A DNA stretch of 64,000 nt from Macrotrachela quadricornifera (lineage: Eukaryota > Rotifera > Eurotatoria > Philodinida > Philodinidae): the NCBI GenBank assembly GCA_022393335.1, contig JAJEKB010000261.1:1-64000 (forward strand). Direction: 5' to 3'. The position numbers were made by a program, and so were the translations under genes. This document shows, one piece after another, positions 12,401 through 24,400 of this stretch; within the stretch, counting starts at the first letter, position 1, and each line of letters starts with the position of its first letter. The notes beneath the pieces were generated by a model. That model ran no database searches, was not told the DNA's origin, and worked only from the letters and a program-made list of their open reading frames with translations.

Positions 12401-15243
12401 CGAGTGTTTCTTACTGTCTAATGTATGAAGAAGAAAATATTTATAGAATTTGAAATTTTGAGAACCACATAATGATTATAAGATCTATCTCGGAGGGTAA
12501 TTTCCAATCTAAATTCTGTAATTCAAGTTTTTCATGTATACCTAACTAGAATTAAAAATACAGTAAAATGATCATAGCAGTTGATTACGAAGGCATAGAT
12601 ACGTATCCTTTTTCTCTTTATCCAATCTCAACAGTTCCTAATTATCAGCAAAATATCAGTCCGACTGGCAATTGACACTTAGGAACCTTCCCTCGATGTT
12701 GAAAAAATATATGATTTGCAGAGTTGTAGTATTCAATAATCAGGTATATGACTATCTTTTGTTTTGCACAAGAGTAATATCATGTGGGTGTGGTCAATGA
12801 TAGGATACTCCATTGATATTTTGTTTATATTGTAAGGATAAAACATACTATTGTTTGGGTCATAGATAATCGCTAGATTAGCCCAAACCATACCATGTTT
12901 GATCCTTACAATAGTAGAGAAAAGTTACGAGCTCACAGATCATCTAGTAGCATTTCACTACTATTGGAAGGATAAAATATGGTACGGTTTGGGCCGATCT
13001 AGGTATTATCTATGACCCGAACAATAGTATGTTTTGTTCTTACAATAGAAACAAAATACCAAGGGGGGGTTATCCTATTATTGAGTATGCCCATGTATTT
13101 ATCGTTAGAGAATGTCATAGATATAAACAACTGCAATATGATATTTTCTTCTGAAGATTTATAAAGAAAAGAAAGGAAAATGAATGTTTTTTCAGGCTTC
13201 TTTTTTTAATCGATAGTAAACAATCTCCGAAACCAATTAGATTTTTCTGATCTGAAGAATTTTTTTTAATTAGCCGAACTAGCATATATATAAATATTAA
13301 TATAAATGAATCTTTTTGACATTTAATAACTTACTTTACGTTTAATATGTAATGAACGTCCAAAATGTGGTACATCATTATCATCACGTTCTTCTGAAAC
13401 TTGCCGAGATTCACTACGACCAATAGATGTTCCTTGTCCACTTGCATGTAAATTACTTCCAGCTAAACGTTTAGATTTTCCAATTGAACTTTGTGATGAA
13501 AAACTTTTTTTAAACGATTTTGAATCATATGAATCACTTCCACTATATCGAAAAACACGTCTTAAATTTTTTAAACCATTTCCTGGTACTAAACCATTAT
13601 TATAATTAATCATAGATGATGTTGTTTGATATTGTTCATTATTATTATCACGTGATAAAAATTTATAACGTTTTGATATAGATGAATGTTTACGACATAA
13701 TTTATTAAATTCTCTTTCAACAAATGATATTTGTAATTGTTTAACTGTTGGCCATAATGATAATGGTGTATCACCATATTTATTTGATATTGCTATACAA
13801 GCATGATGAGATATAAGTATATCACATACATCATGTTGTAAACGTGCAGCTAAATGTAATGGACTACAATATTGTTCATCACGTACATTAACATTTGCAC
13901 CATATTTAAGTAAAAGTGTACAGGCATAATGATTATTACGTTGTGCAGCAAGAAATAATGGTGGTAATGTAAATAAACGTTCATTTGTATAATAAGTATT
14001 ATAATCTAAAGTACCATTACGACAAGGTGATGCACGTGGTAAATCAGGTGATAAACGTGTACTTGAATGTGAATGTGTATTTGATGTTGGTGTTTGAGAA
14101 TTTGATGAAATATTTACTGTATTTGGATGTAAACCGGGTGCATTTGGATCAATACCATATTTTAAACAAATACGCATTACATCACGAGCATCTAAATAAA
14201 ATATTATAGATATATATTTTTAATAATTTTTCTTTTTTTTTTGTATTATATACATACCATACATAATAGCAACATGTAAAACATTTCGAAATATAGGTGG
14301 TGCATCATTCGGTGAATCACTTGGTGGATAATTTAAATCTTTATTTAAACTTGTTTGTGCTGTAAACATTGAATCCTGTTCAGTATCATTACGTTCATTA
14401 ATTAGTGAACCAGCATTCATTGAAGAAAGATTTGATATTAAATAATTATTTGGATATATTTGATGATGATAATTAATTAATGCTGCTGCAAGTGGACCAG
14501 TTGTATTAGTTAATATAATATTTGATGCATCGAACATTGAAATTGTTTGTTCAGGTGATGATATTGATGGTAATTCATCAATATCATTACTAATTAATGC
14601 TTGCTTACTAACAGCTTCTAATAAATCAGTATTACTTGTTATTGATGGTGTACCAATTGATGCTGTTTGATGTAATGGTAGTTGTGTTGAAGGCAATGGA
14701 TGTGTAGGAAAACCTAATTGTGCTTGAGCTAAACTTGAACGATCTTTGATTAAATTAAATTTATTTTGATGAATATCAATAATACGACGTACAGTGTATT
14801 TATCATTACTAATAATTGCTTTTTCAAGATTTTCTGATTCATACTATAAGAAAGTAAAGAAAATTTATAGAATGATTTCATAATGTAAAATAAAAATAAC
14901 TATTTACAGTCATATCAAGAATAGAACATAAATCAGATGCATCATGTGGAGTAAAACGTACCACACTATTATTTGATGATCGACGGCTATTATTAGTTGT
15001 TTCAGGTACATCCAAATAACTTGATGAAGATTCAGGATCCATAACAATACGCCAATATGGTGAAAGAGAACGAGATGAATTTGATTCATAATCTGATGCA
15101 ATTGATTTTGGTGGTTGATTTTGTTGTTGTTGTTGTTGTTGACCATCAATTTCATCTTCAACTGGTGTTTGTCGTTTAAGTTTAGGTGAACGTACTCGAC
15201 TTAAAGGTACTGATAACATTTGAGACATTTTCATTGTAGTCAT
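412..15243 (-). CDS. Large ankyrin-repeat protein with helical C-terminal region (3' end beyond window)
   Basis: Nine coding exons join in consistent phase: 15243-14908, 14843-14258, 14191-13335, 10575-10476, 7166-6970, 4185-3127, 2857-2611, 1636-1485 and 1426-412. They give at least 1,516 codons. The last ends at a consensus GTAAGT donor (rc of 406-411), so the gene continues left of the window. Residues about 1-290 are polar and disordered with a short Q run. About 295-455 hold ankyrin repeats, seen in RNVLHVAIMYD, PPLFLAAQRNNHYACTLLL and SPLHLAARLQHDVCDIL. After a Ser-rich linker comes an Armadillo/HEAT-like helical region (about 627-1180), interrupted by a low-complexity insert with Gly, Pro and Ser runs. 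The last exon is Ser/Asn/Thr-rich. I do not recognise the family. A cytoplasmic scaffold is possible, but that is inference from the repeats only. The start is the first ATG in an exon with upstream in-frame stops; 5' non-coding exons may lie further right. Confidence 0.82.
4186..6969 (-). other. Long intron of the ankyrin-repeat gene
   Basis: This 2.8-kb intron joins the exon ending at 6970 to the one starting at 4185. It holds no coding sequence I can support. Visible inside are a GATA-type hairpin (4344-4380), an (AT)n run at about 5683-5709, a GCTT repeat near 4675-4700, and two islands of clearly higher GC at about 4450-4550 and 6165-6260. No transfer-RNA-like or transposase-like sequence was seen. 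Confidence 0.7.
4344..4380. repeat. GATA/TATC tetranucleotide hairpin
   Basis: A 15-base arm ATAGATAGATAGACA (4344-4358) is followed by a 7-base loop and its exact reverse complement (4366-4380). It is a microsatellite that switches strand in the middle, giving a perfect potential hairpin inside an intron. Confidence 0.85.
7531..8092. mobile_element. MITE-like element with long inverted repeats and an internal third copy
   Basis: The left end starts CAGGATAGGTCAAAAG (7531). The right end read in reverse starts CAGGGTAGGTCAAAAG (8092). Both are flanked by TA (7529-7530 and 8093-8094). The two arms match, diverged, over about 165 bp, for example TCAAGATTTATATCCATAA in both. A further diverged copy of the same unit lies in direct orientation at about 7742-7890. 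The open frames across the copies look like translated repeat, not genes. No transposase is present. TA flanks and the GGTCAAAAG motif fit a Tc1/mariner-type non-autonomous element, inserted in the intron 10475-7167 of the ankyrin-repeat gene. Confidence 0.85.
8100..10475. other. Intronic non-coding sequence
   Basis: This is the rest of the 3.3-kb intron between the 100-nt exon (10476-10575) and the exon starting at 7166. I see no coding exon. A local GC-richer stretch at about 9415-9530 carries a TATATA-like box (around 9445) and could be an internal promoter or enhancer, but nothing proves it. The sequence at 10260-10475 is unusually GC-rich and purine-rich and is open in several frames, yet it lies outside the splice sites of the adjacent exon. 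Confidence 0.5.
12781..13096. mobile_element. Palindromic fold-back MITE
   Basis: The left arm (about 12781-12918) and right arm (about 12960-13096) are reverse complements with modest divergence. Both contain AACATACTATTGTT followed by GGGTCATAGATAAT and then GCCCAAACC. Only about 40 bp separate the arms, so nearly the whole 316-bp element can fold on itself. It has no coding capacity. It lies in the intron 13334-10576 of the ankyrin-repeat gene. Exact ends and target duplication are uncertain because the outermost bases differ between arms. Confidence 0.85.
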
Positions 15244-18200
15244 AATTATTTTTTTATTTTATTTTATTAATAAAAAATATTTAAGAAAATTTATTATTCT
15301 TCATTAATCTTGAATAACCATCTATATGACCATTGCCAGCAATATCGAATGCTAGCCATTACCTAGAATAAGACATCATATAATGATAATACGAGCATGA
15401 GAATTGTATGTATGTATGTATAATGGGTAATGGTTCGTATATTGGATAAGATAAACAATGTTGCGTTTTCTATATGGAAAAGACAAAGCAAACGAGAAGA
15501 GAAAAAAAGACGTAGCAAAAACGACCATCAAAGGTATCTATCCGACAGAATGACATTTTTGTTTTTTTTTCTATTGTCCTCTTATACATTTGCCCTTCAT
15601 CAAAATCTGATCAGTATATAGCTGATGTGTCACTGACTTAGAAAATATGCAAAAAAGAACATTGATCTATTTACCAGTTTTAGTCTATATATACTCGTTA
15701 TTTTATATGTATATATTGACAAAACAGAAAAAAAAAGAAAGCAATCAGTAATCTTATTTTATTCTTAATTTAATTAATCTGACAAAAGCCTAGAAAAATA
15801 AAATATCAAATACTTTCCTGATAATTAATAGCTATACGTATGTATGTATACAAGAAGAAAAACTAATATTTCACAAATAATAATAATTTATCTACTTGTT
15901 GACCTAAATAAAGACGAAGAAAAAAAAGAAGAAAACGAGAACTAACAAAATTCTTTTTTTATGCTATACTAATGCTTTGTTTACATCATAAAATGAGAAT
16001 TACCGACAAAAAAAATTTAAAGAATACCCTTGCACACGTTTCGTGTCTAACTAAAGTTTTAATCATTATTTGTCGTTATATTTACTCACTCATAAATAAC
16101 ACGAGAACATACATAAGTTCTATTTTTTTTTTGTTAAATTTAACTATATATGTTAAAGTTGACTAACAAATGTAGTCATAATCATTACCGATGTATTAAA
16201 CAAGGTCAAATAAAATTCAATGTCAAATAATAATTTACCAAATTCCATTTATTCATTTTCTTCTATCACATACCAGATAGTTCTGTATATATATATATAT
16301 GTCTTATTCTATGTTAGATATATGTACCTTTAGGGTGAAAAGATTTTCTTGTATGGACTAAATCTAAAGTTCTTGTTGTTTGTTTGTTTGTATATATATA
16401 TATATATATGTATGTGTATGTCGTGTGTGATCGAATAGATTCTTCGTTAAATAACTAATGTGCTAGTACTTCTAGTGATGATGATATGCTGCTAGTTATT
16501 TTTTCTTGAAAATATACACAAAAGAGCACGCGGATGTCACAAAGCTGATACGCACATAATCATCATCTTTCTATCAGCACGTTTGGGAAATGATCGGCAT
16601 AGACATTCATAAGGATCGTGCTGCTCCACCTCTTAAGTTATGACGTGCTGATAAACTGCAATAACAAGCTCACAACAACTAATGTTTCGTTGTTGATAGT
16701 TCTTTCTCGTTCGATGTTCTTCTCATTTAATCCAATTCATTTGTTACTAATCGCATTTTTAGTCTTGATTATACAGGATAGACATATACACGCATGCTTA
16801 CACACAGATCGTTCATGTCAAAAAATCATCCACGCTCATTCAATCGATCACACTTTGAATAGAGTAATAATATAAGAAAAAACAAGGCTTACATTTTTTT
16901 TTCTGTCTTATTTTTTTTTTCTTTCTTTAAACTTAGTAATGGAATAACTTGTTTTGGATAAAGAGAACGGAAGAAATGAAAATATTTATGTCACTTGAAC
17001 CTACACTTCTCCGATGTTCTTTTTTTCTTCTATAAAGTCGAAAAACTCAATATAGTGCCGTTTCCTTTCTTTGTCATTAAAGAAGAAATCGATATTTATT
17101 CGTCTTTCCGATCAAGATATAAAAAAAAGAACAAAAAAAAACATAAGAAGAAAATAAGAAAGCTATCAACATGAGATCTTAGATATGCAAAGTCAAGTAT
17201 CTTATTTCTTTTTCTTGGTTTTTTTTTTGTTCTTATATTTAGAAATGAAAACTTACATCAGCAATCGCAAATCTAATAGAACAAAGATAACGTCCAAAAA
17301 GAACTTTAGATGTCTTGCACTTTGACAGTACATATATTAGAAAAACAGATCTTGATTACTAACATTCTCTAGCTTTTTTTGCTTCTTCTTCTTCTTCTTC
17401 TTTTTTTGTCCTACTGGTAAAGAATAATATGAATCCAGCTGACTTTCTTTCTTTTTCTTTGCACTTCTAGCAACTGCACAATTGATTTATAACATATGGA
17501 GATGCAATATTTTTTTTCTCTTTTACTCTATATTGTACATATCGCCGCCTTCGATTGATCTTGAGCATTTCCATAAGAGGATATATGCCTGACTGCTTGT
17601 TCAGTAATATATGTATAATGATTTAGAGAATGAAGACAGTGTGACAATGACGACAGCAGTTTGGAGAGGAAATTACCTTGAGCTAGCTACAACTAACACG
17701 AGTGTGCGAAGAGAATAAGATGCATCACTGGCACAAGAAGAAGAAAAAGATAAGAGGATTGCGACATCACGTCTTTCTTTAGTATGTTCGTCTCAATGGA
17801 ATTGACCTATTGGTGATAGTTGCTTGTTGTCGTTGTCGTCCGATGGATGATAGAAACCATTCGATATAAGCGAGAATATATGCGATAGTTTTTACGCTCA
17901 ATAATTCATCATCAATATAATTGTTTGCTTCGATCTCGTTTGCTTATGAGAGATGCATCTATTGCACATTGCATTTCTCGCTAACAAGTACTATAATACT
18001 AAGTGATTTTGTCCGCAATTATGGTTACTGTACTTAAATATAGCATATTTAACGATAACTGAATGTCGTATGCCTTGACTATGATTTACTGATGAGAGAA
18101 AAAAAACATATTTTTCAGATATGCATGATTGACGTTAGAAAAAACGATAACTGTTGAAAAAAAANNNNNNNNNNNNNNNNNNNNNNNNNNNNNNNNNNNN

Positions 18201-21200
18201 NNNNNNNNNNNNNNNNNNNNNNNNNNNNNNNNNNNNNNNNNNNNNNNNNNNNNNNNNNNNNNNNNNNNNNNNNNNNNNNNNNNNNNNNNNNNNNNNNNNN
18301 NNNNNNNNNNNNNNNNNNNNNNNNNNNNNNNNNNNNNNNNNNNNNNNNNNNNNNNNNNNNNNNNNNNNNNNNNNNNNNNNNNNNNNNNNNNNNNNNNNNN
18401 NNNNNNNNNNNNNNNNNNNNNNNNNNNNNNNNNNNNNNNNNNNNNNNNNNNNNNNNNNNNNNNNNNNNNNNNNNNNNNNNNNNNNNNNNNNNNNNNNNNN
18501 NNNNNNNNNNNNNNNNNNNNNNNNNNNNNNNNNNNNNNNNNNNNNNNNNNNNNNNNNNNNNNNNAAAAAAAGAGTAACATTCCAAATGTTATTTTTTCTT
18601 TTCTCGATAATGATGTACGATAACGCTTTACATACCATACCAGACAATAAACTGTGTGTCCATAATGATCACTGGTGGTAAGTAAATGAGCGAAAAAGAC
18701 AGACTAAGAGAGATACCAACTGCTGATGATGATGACCACTCTGAGAATATTTGTATATATATGTGTAAACTATTACTTCTTTTCTTTTTCTTCTCTTTCT
18801 ACTGTTAGAGTGTTGATGGCATTAAGCAAAGAATGCGCACGGGAGGATTATATGAACGGAAGCATATCGATAACTGCCAATATAAGACAGAAGAAGAAAT
18901 ATGTGGTAACAACAGACATGATCAATTGCTCTCTCTCTCTCTCATTCTTTCTCCGTTTCTTTTGATTCATATGCTTTCTCTCATCTTTCGTTCTCGTTTT
19001 CCCGTACTTGAAGTGGATTAGGATTGATTTTCTCCCTCTCTCTCTCGTTCTTGTTTCTATCTGCCTAAGTAATATTCTAGTAGTAACTGTAGTTCTAGTT
19101 GCGTATAGTTGCAAGAGAGAAAGATCGGCATATTTCTATGTGCGTGTCACATCGACATGCGTACATTGAACACATAGAATGTTAGACAAGTTTGCGCGAT
19201 CGATCTTCGTCTTTTGTTGTTATTACTCTATGTGTGTATGTGATTGACTGGACGATTGTTCTAACAGAATGCACACGATCTTAATGTATACATTCACATT
19301 AAACGAGAAAAGAAAAAAAAACGAGAAGAACAAAAAAAAAAAGAGAGAAAAACGCCAAAACTCGATTGTTTCCATTTAGACAAAACGAGAGAGAATGGGG
19401 TACTTACAAATGTCGTCTGTCTTGATGTACAACCATCAAAGTCAGTCCACTTGTGTACTCTCGTATAGATACATTGTCTAATCAGCGGATCGTCTTCTTT
19501 TATATGATTGCATGTTCTATCTTGTCAGCCTATATTCAATAATGAGTTGAACAAAATATAAGCAACAAACTAACAATTCTCAAGTTTCATTTATGATTGT
19601 TTCTTATAGAATGTAAAAAGACTTTGTTATGTTTCTTTAATATTAAAGATAAGACAGTTACTGAATGCATGTTTGGTGACACTTGATCATCTAAATCTAT
19701 TCACATTAAAAAGAATGTATATATATATATACGTCATAAAAACATATATAATTATAGAAAATTATAATTAAAATCTTTTTTTTTCCTTGAACTTAATCAT
19801 GTTATAAACTCTATTTTAAATTTTTTACGAATACAAATTCTATTTCCTTTATGTCATAAAACATTTCCTTTGACATATTATATATTAAATATGATCAAAA
19901 CATTTTCGTTTGGGTCAAATTAAAAATGTTCTATTTATTCAATACAAATAATATAAATCAATGAGAATATCTTTTATATGATCAAAACATCTCGAGATTT
20001 GTTAAATTTTTGATAAAGAAAAATCTAAATTAAATCAAAAGATTTTATTAGTAAATATACAGAATAATATCATTCGTTTTCTTTTATTTAGAAAACTTTC
20101 ATTATATTTCTATAAATTAATATAATTTTGAATATATATATATATATCCGTAGTGACAGGTTCATTCAATACATACTTACAGTCTTTTATTTGATTCTAC
20201 GTTTAGTAAAAATGAAGTATTCATTTCCTTTGCGTGTTTCGAGGCGAAAATAAAAAAATGAAATTTCCATCGACATAGCGTGACTAGTCTTATTTCTCTT
20301 CGAATTAACAATTACATGTTCATTTCTGTTTCTATAGCTATTTGCATGTTTTACTGATAGAATTTTTTTTATCATATAACAAAAGAAAAGAAAAACCTAT
20401 CTAAATTCAATTGAATTCACTAGAACCAAAAAAAAAACAATATGTATATTTAACTATAATTTATTTCATATCGAACGTTGTTCTTTAATGGTATATTAAA
20501 CAATCATATTATCCATAGAGGTCAACTATGTTAATGATACCAGTGATGCAATGGGTTAGTGAAGAAAAGCTATAGTGGATAAGAAAAATAGCTTACATCA
20601 GTTGATACAAAGATGATATATAATCAATGTATTATTGAGATATTAGTAAAGAGCTTGATCTTCATCATAAAAGTTAATTTACATTCTTCTAAGTTATATT
20701 ATAACATCAAACATACGGACATTGAAATAAAATCAAAGACTAAAAAATCTTCTATTATTATAAAATATTAATTATTATTCTTTTATTAATTCAACAATTC
20801 TTCTCTTTTTTGTTTAAAATCTTTATTATAATAAAAAAATACTATTCACTAAAGACTATATAATAGTAAAATAGAACATGTCATTATACTGATAATATTT
20901 GAGATTTTTTTTAATATTTAGAATATTTCTCTTTAAAAGTTAATTAACATAATTAAATTTAAACACTTTTTTTTAAACCAAACTATAAGCGCCCTCTTTT
21001 TCCAATTTTTATAATAATAATTCAATGAATCATTAGTTTTTATTTTATGCATTCATTATTATTCAGGATTTATTTATTTATTTTGTTAATGTTAATCTCG
21101 ATAAAAATAAAAAAATACATATGAATATATTTACCATATATAAATCCATCTATAATTCTCGACATCTATCTATATGAGAACAATTCGTGACAATCAATGT

Positions 21201-21420
21201 ATTTAAAAACATTGTTCTTAGCACATAATACAATAGCATTGTATCAAAAATCAGAACGAAAGTAAGGAGGAAAAAAAAAATAAAATGTACAAAACTCGAA
21301 AACAAATACAACAAAATTATTAACATTATTCTTTGTTTTAGATAAATACATTTTTGTTGTTATTGTTGTTCTTGTTTTATAAAATCTATTAAATAAAATT
21401 ATAATGATTGATATATATTA
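15244..21420. other. Divergent intergenic spacer
   Basis: About 6.2 kb separate the divergent start codons of the ankyrin-repeat gene (minus) and the SLK-type kinase gene (plus). No coding exon is supportable. Three strong minus-strand donors (GTAAGT-type, reverse complements at 17250-17256, 19401-19407 and 20174-20180) could end 5' non-coding exons of the ankyrin gene. A TTTTAG acceptor at about 21341 could serve the kinase gene. A CT-rich tract at 18930-19050 and (TA)n tracts near 16290 and 16390 are present, and an assembly gap lies in the middle. Confidence 0.6.
18165..18564. other. Assembly gap (400 N)
   Basis: A run of exactly 400 N, bounded on the left by poly-A (AAAAAAAA) and on the right by AAAAAAAGAG. 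Open frames spanning it are artefacts. Confidence 1.
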
Positions 21421-24400
21421 ATGTTGAAACGATTGAAAAATATTTTTAGTACACCAATTGGTGATGATATAATTAATTCGAAAAATTCGAATTTAAAAAA
21501 AAAATCTTCATATAAAGAACAATCACCATTAATTGAATGGAAATTAATTAAAGAATTAGGTGATGGAGCATTTGGAAAAGTTTATCAAGCATATAATGAA
21601 CAAAAAAAACAACATGCTGCATCAAAAGTTATTGAAGATTGTGCTGATGATGAATTACCTGAACATACAGTAGAAATAAATATTTTATCAGAATGTAATC
21701 ATCCAAATATAATTGGTTTTTATGATAGTTATTATTATGAAAAAAAATTATATATTTTTCTTGAATATTGTACATATGGTGCTGTTGATCATATAATGAC
21801 AACACTTGAACATGGATTAGATGAAAAACAAATACGTTTTATTGGTCATGAAATATTAGAAGCATTAGATTATTTACATACACAACAATTTGTTATACAT
21901 CGTGATATTAAAGCAAGTAATATACTTTTAACACAAACAGGACAAGTTAAATTAGCTGATTTTGGTGTTTCGGCAAAAAATACTTATCAAGATCAAAAAC
22001 GAACTGAATATATTGGAACTGTTTATTGGTATAAATTTATTAAAATATTAATTCATTTAAATTAATGTTCTTTTTTGTTATTAGGATGGCACCTGAAGTA
22101 TTCTTTTGTGAAGGTAGTACAGATAATAAATATGATTATCGTGTAGATATATGGTCATTTGGTATAACATTAATTGAAATGGCTGAAATGGATCCACCAT
22201 ATCATGAAATGCGAGCTGAACGTGTTGGTGCAAAAATTCGACAAGCAATACCACCAACATTAAAAGATATTCGTCGATGGAGTACAGATTTTTCTAATAT
22301 ATTATCATGTTGTTTAAAACGTAATCCAATGGAACGTTTAACATGTCATGAATTAAAACAACATCGATTTATGTTAGATACAAAATCACTTCATTCATCA
22401 ATACTTTATTTACTTGAAGAATATAAAGCTACACCTGTTGTTGAAGTTGTTGAAGAAGAAATTATTCTTCCATCATCTCAAGTAAAAATTTTCTATAGAA
22501 AAAAACAAAACAAAATTTCTTTTTTATATATTTATCTTATTTTAGTCAAAAGACGATTTAAAAAATGAAAATACACTTTCAAAAAATTTAACTATAGAAG
22601 ATGATCTTAAAAAATATTCTGCTCCATTTGATGACGACGATGATGACGATGATGATGATGATCATTCATCCATAGCTGGTGGTGATGTTGCAACAACTAT
22701 TGATGATAATCAAACTAATCAAGATAATAATCAAATTCAATCGAGTATTGTACTTAAACAAATTCGACGCTTATCAAGTGCTGATACTTTACCACCACCA
22801 CCACCACCACCACCATCATCTTCAATAGTAATAGCATCTACTGATGATAAAAATAAACCGAAAGAATCTAATAAGTAAGTTTACTGTAAACAAATCAGTA
22901 GATATATGTTGAGCATGAATAATCTCAATTCGATTTTCTTCGTAGTATTTTATTATTATATATCAATATCACTGCATTATTTCTATCTGAAAATTATTTT
23001 TTATATAATAATAGATAGATTCAAAATTTCAATGAAAAATTCAACTAATATTGAATAACAATCTAAAGATGCAATGATATTTTCTAAAAAATATTTTATA
23101 ATTTTAAAAATTGCATCAACTAAACATATTTTATTTGTCTTGTTTATTTCAAGAATTTAGCAAAATATTGTATACGATCGTATCAGTTACATGTCAATAT
23201 TACTAATGTTGAGATATGGATATATTTTAAATAGATTAGTCAGAAGTCATATGATCTTAACTGGATTAATAAAGATGAATCATTGAAGACTGTTTATAGA
23301 GAGAAATTTCAACCAAAATACTATTTGGTATATTCTTTCAATAAAATGGTTCTATTTTTATACATAGTATAGGTAAAGATAAGATTGTATGTCAGAAGTA
23401 TTATATTACAAATAGTTTGAAGTTTTTTGTTAATGAAATATAAAAATAAACAGACATATCAGATTCAAAATTTCTTATTGATAATCGCTAACTTTACATT
23501 CATTCAATGTTATTAACTATTTGACAGAGACAAATATCAATATAATGTTATAAAGGATGACCAAAAAATCCTGCTCAATTTGTATAATTAATTTCTTTTA
23601 ATTAAAATATATACTTAAAATTTGTCCCTATGATAAAAGATCCTCTACAAAATAGCCTAACACTGATTCTCCCTAATTCATATAATAGGGAGCTTATAGA
23701 ATAAGAAATATGTTTCATAAAAACGAAAAATTAATTGTGATCTTTCTTCATCTTATGGTGCTTCCAATAATAGTTCTGTAATTTGATTAAAATAAAAGAC
23801 TTTTCGATTGGATTTGTTTTGTCTAGATCACCAACAATTGTCTCTTTTCTATCTAACTGCAAAACCAAGCTTCAATTACACGTTGTCGTGCTTCTTCAGA
23901 CGTATTATCGAAAACGGAGGTCTTCGATTTTTGAAACGTTATTCTCGAGCACACTAACTACTACGAGAAAGAGTGCACTCGACAGTATCAAACACAAACT
24001 ATGTTCTTACTTTTGCGAAGGTCACTTATGGAAAAAGCAGAAAAAACAAAAAAAAATACCGAATTTGCAAAGTTTTCATATGTTCCGCTTCGTATAGCAT
24101 TTTGTTAGTTGTCTTGATGGAAGATCTGAAATTATAGTTTAAGTAGAATTTTATAGAAAATTTCATGACGCTTCTATTCAAATTTATAAAGCACATTCCT
24201 AAGTTTATAGCTTTTCTGCTATATGAATTAGAGAGAATCAATCAAAAGCTATTTTCTAGAGCGTCTTTTACTGCATCCTTTTACCATAGGGATAAATTTT
24301 TAAGTATATTTCAGAAAACAAAAGTTAGAAAATTAAACTTAAGTTATTATTCTTATTATTTCTTATACAAAACTTAATAACATGATATAAAAACTTATAG

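Noticed and set aside
16618..16875. 85-codon plus-strand frame in the 15.2-21.4 kb spacer
   Set aside because: Composition follows local sequence bias, with no acceptor/donor pair and no known domain; treated as chance.
18086..18681. Several open frames of 156-175 codons across the N run
   Set aside because: They consist almost entirely of undetermined codons; they exist only because N does not make stop codons.
23783..24241. Open frames of 71-104 codons within SLK intron 3
   Set aside because: They lie inside the decayed inverted-repeat element, are Lys/Ser-rich and match no transposase motif (no DDE-type spacing visible).
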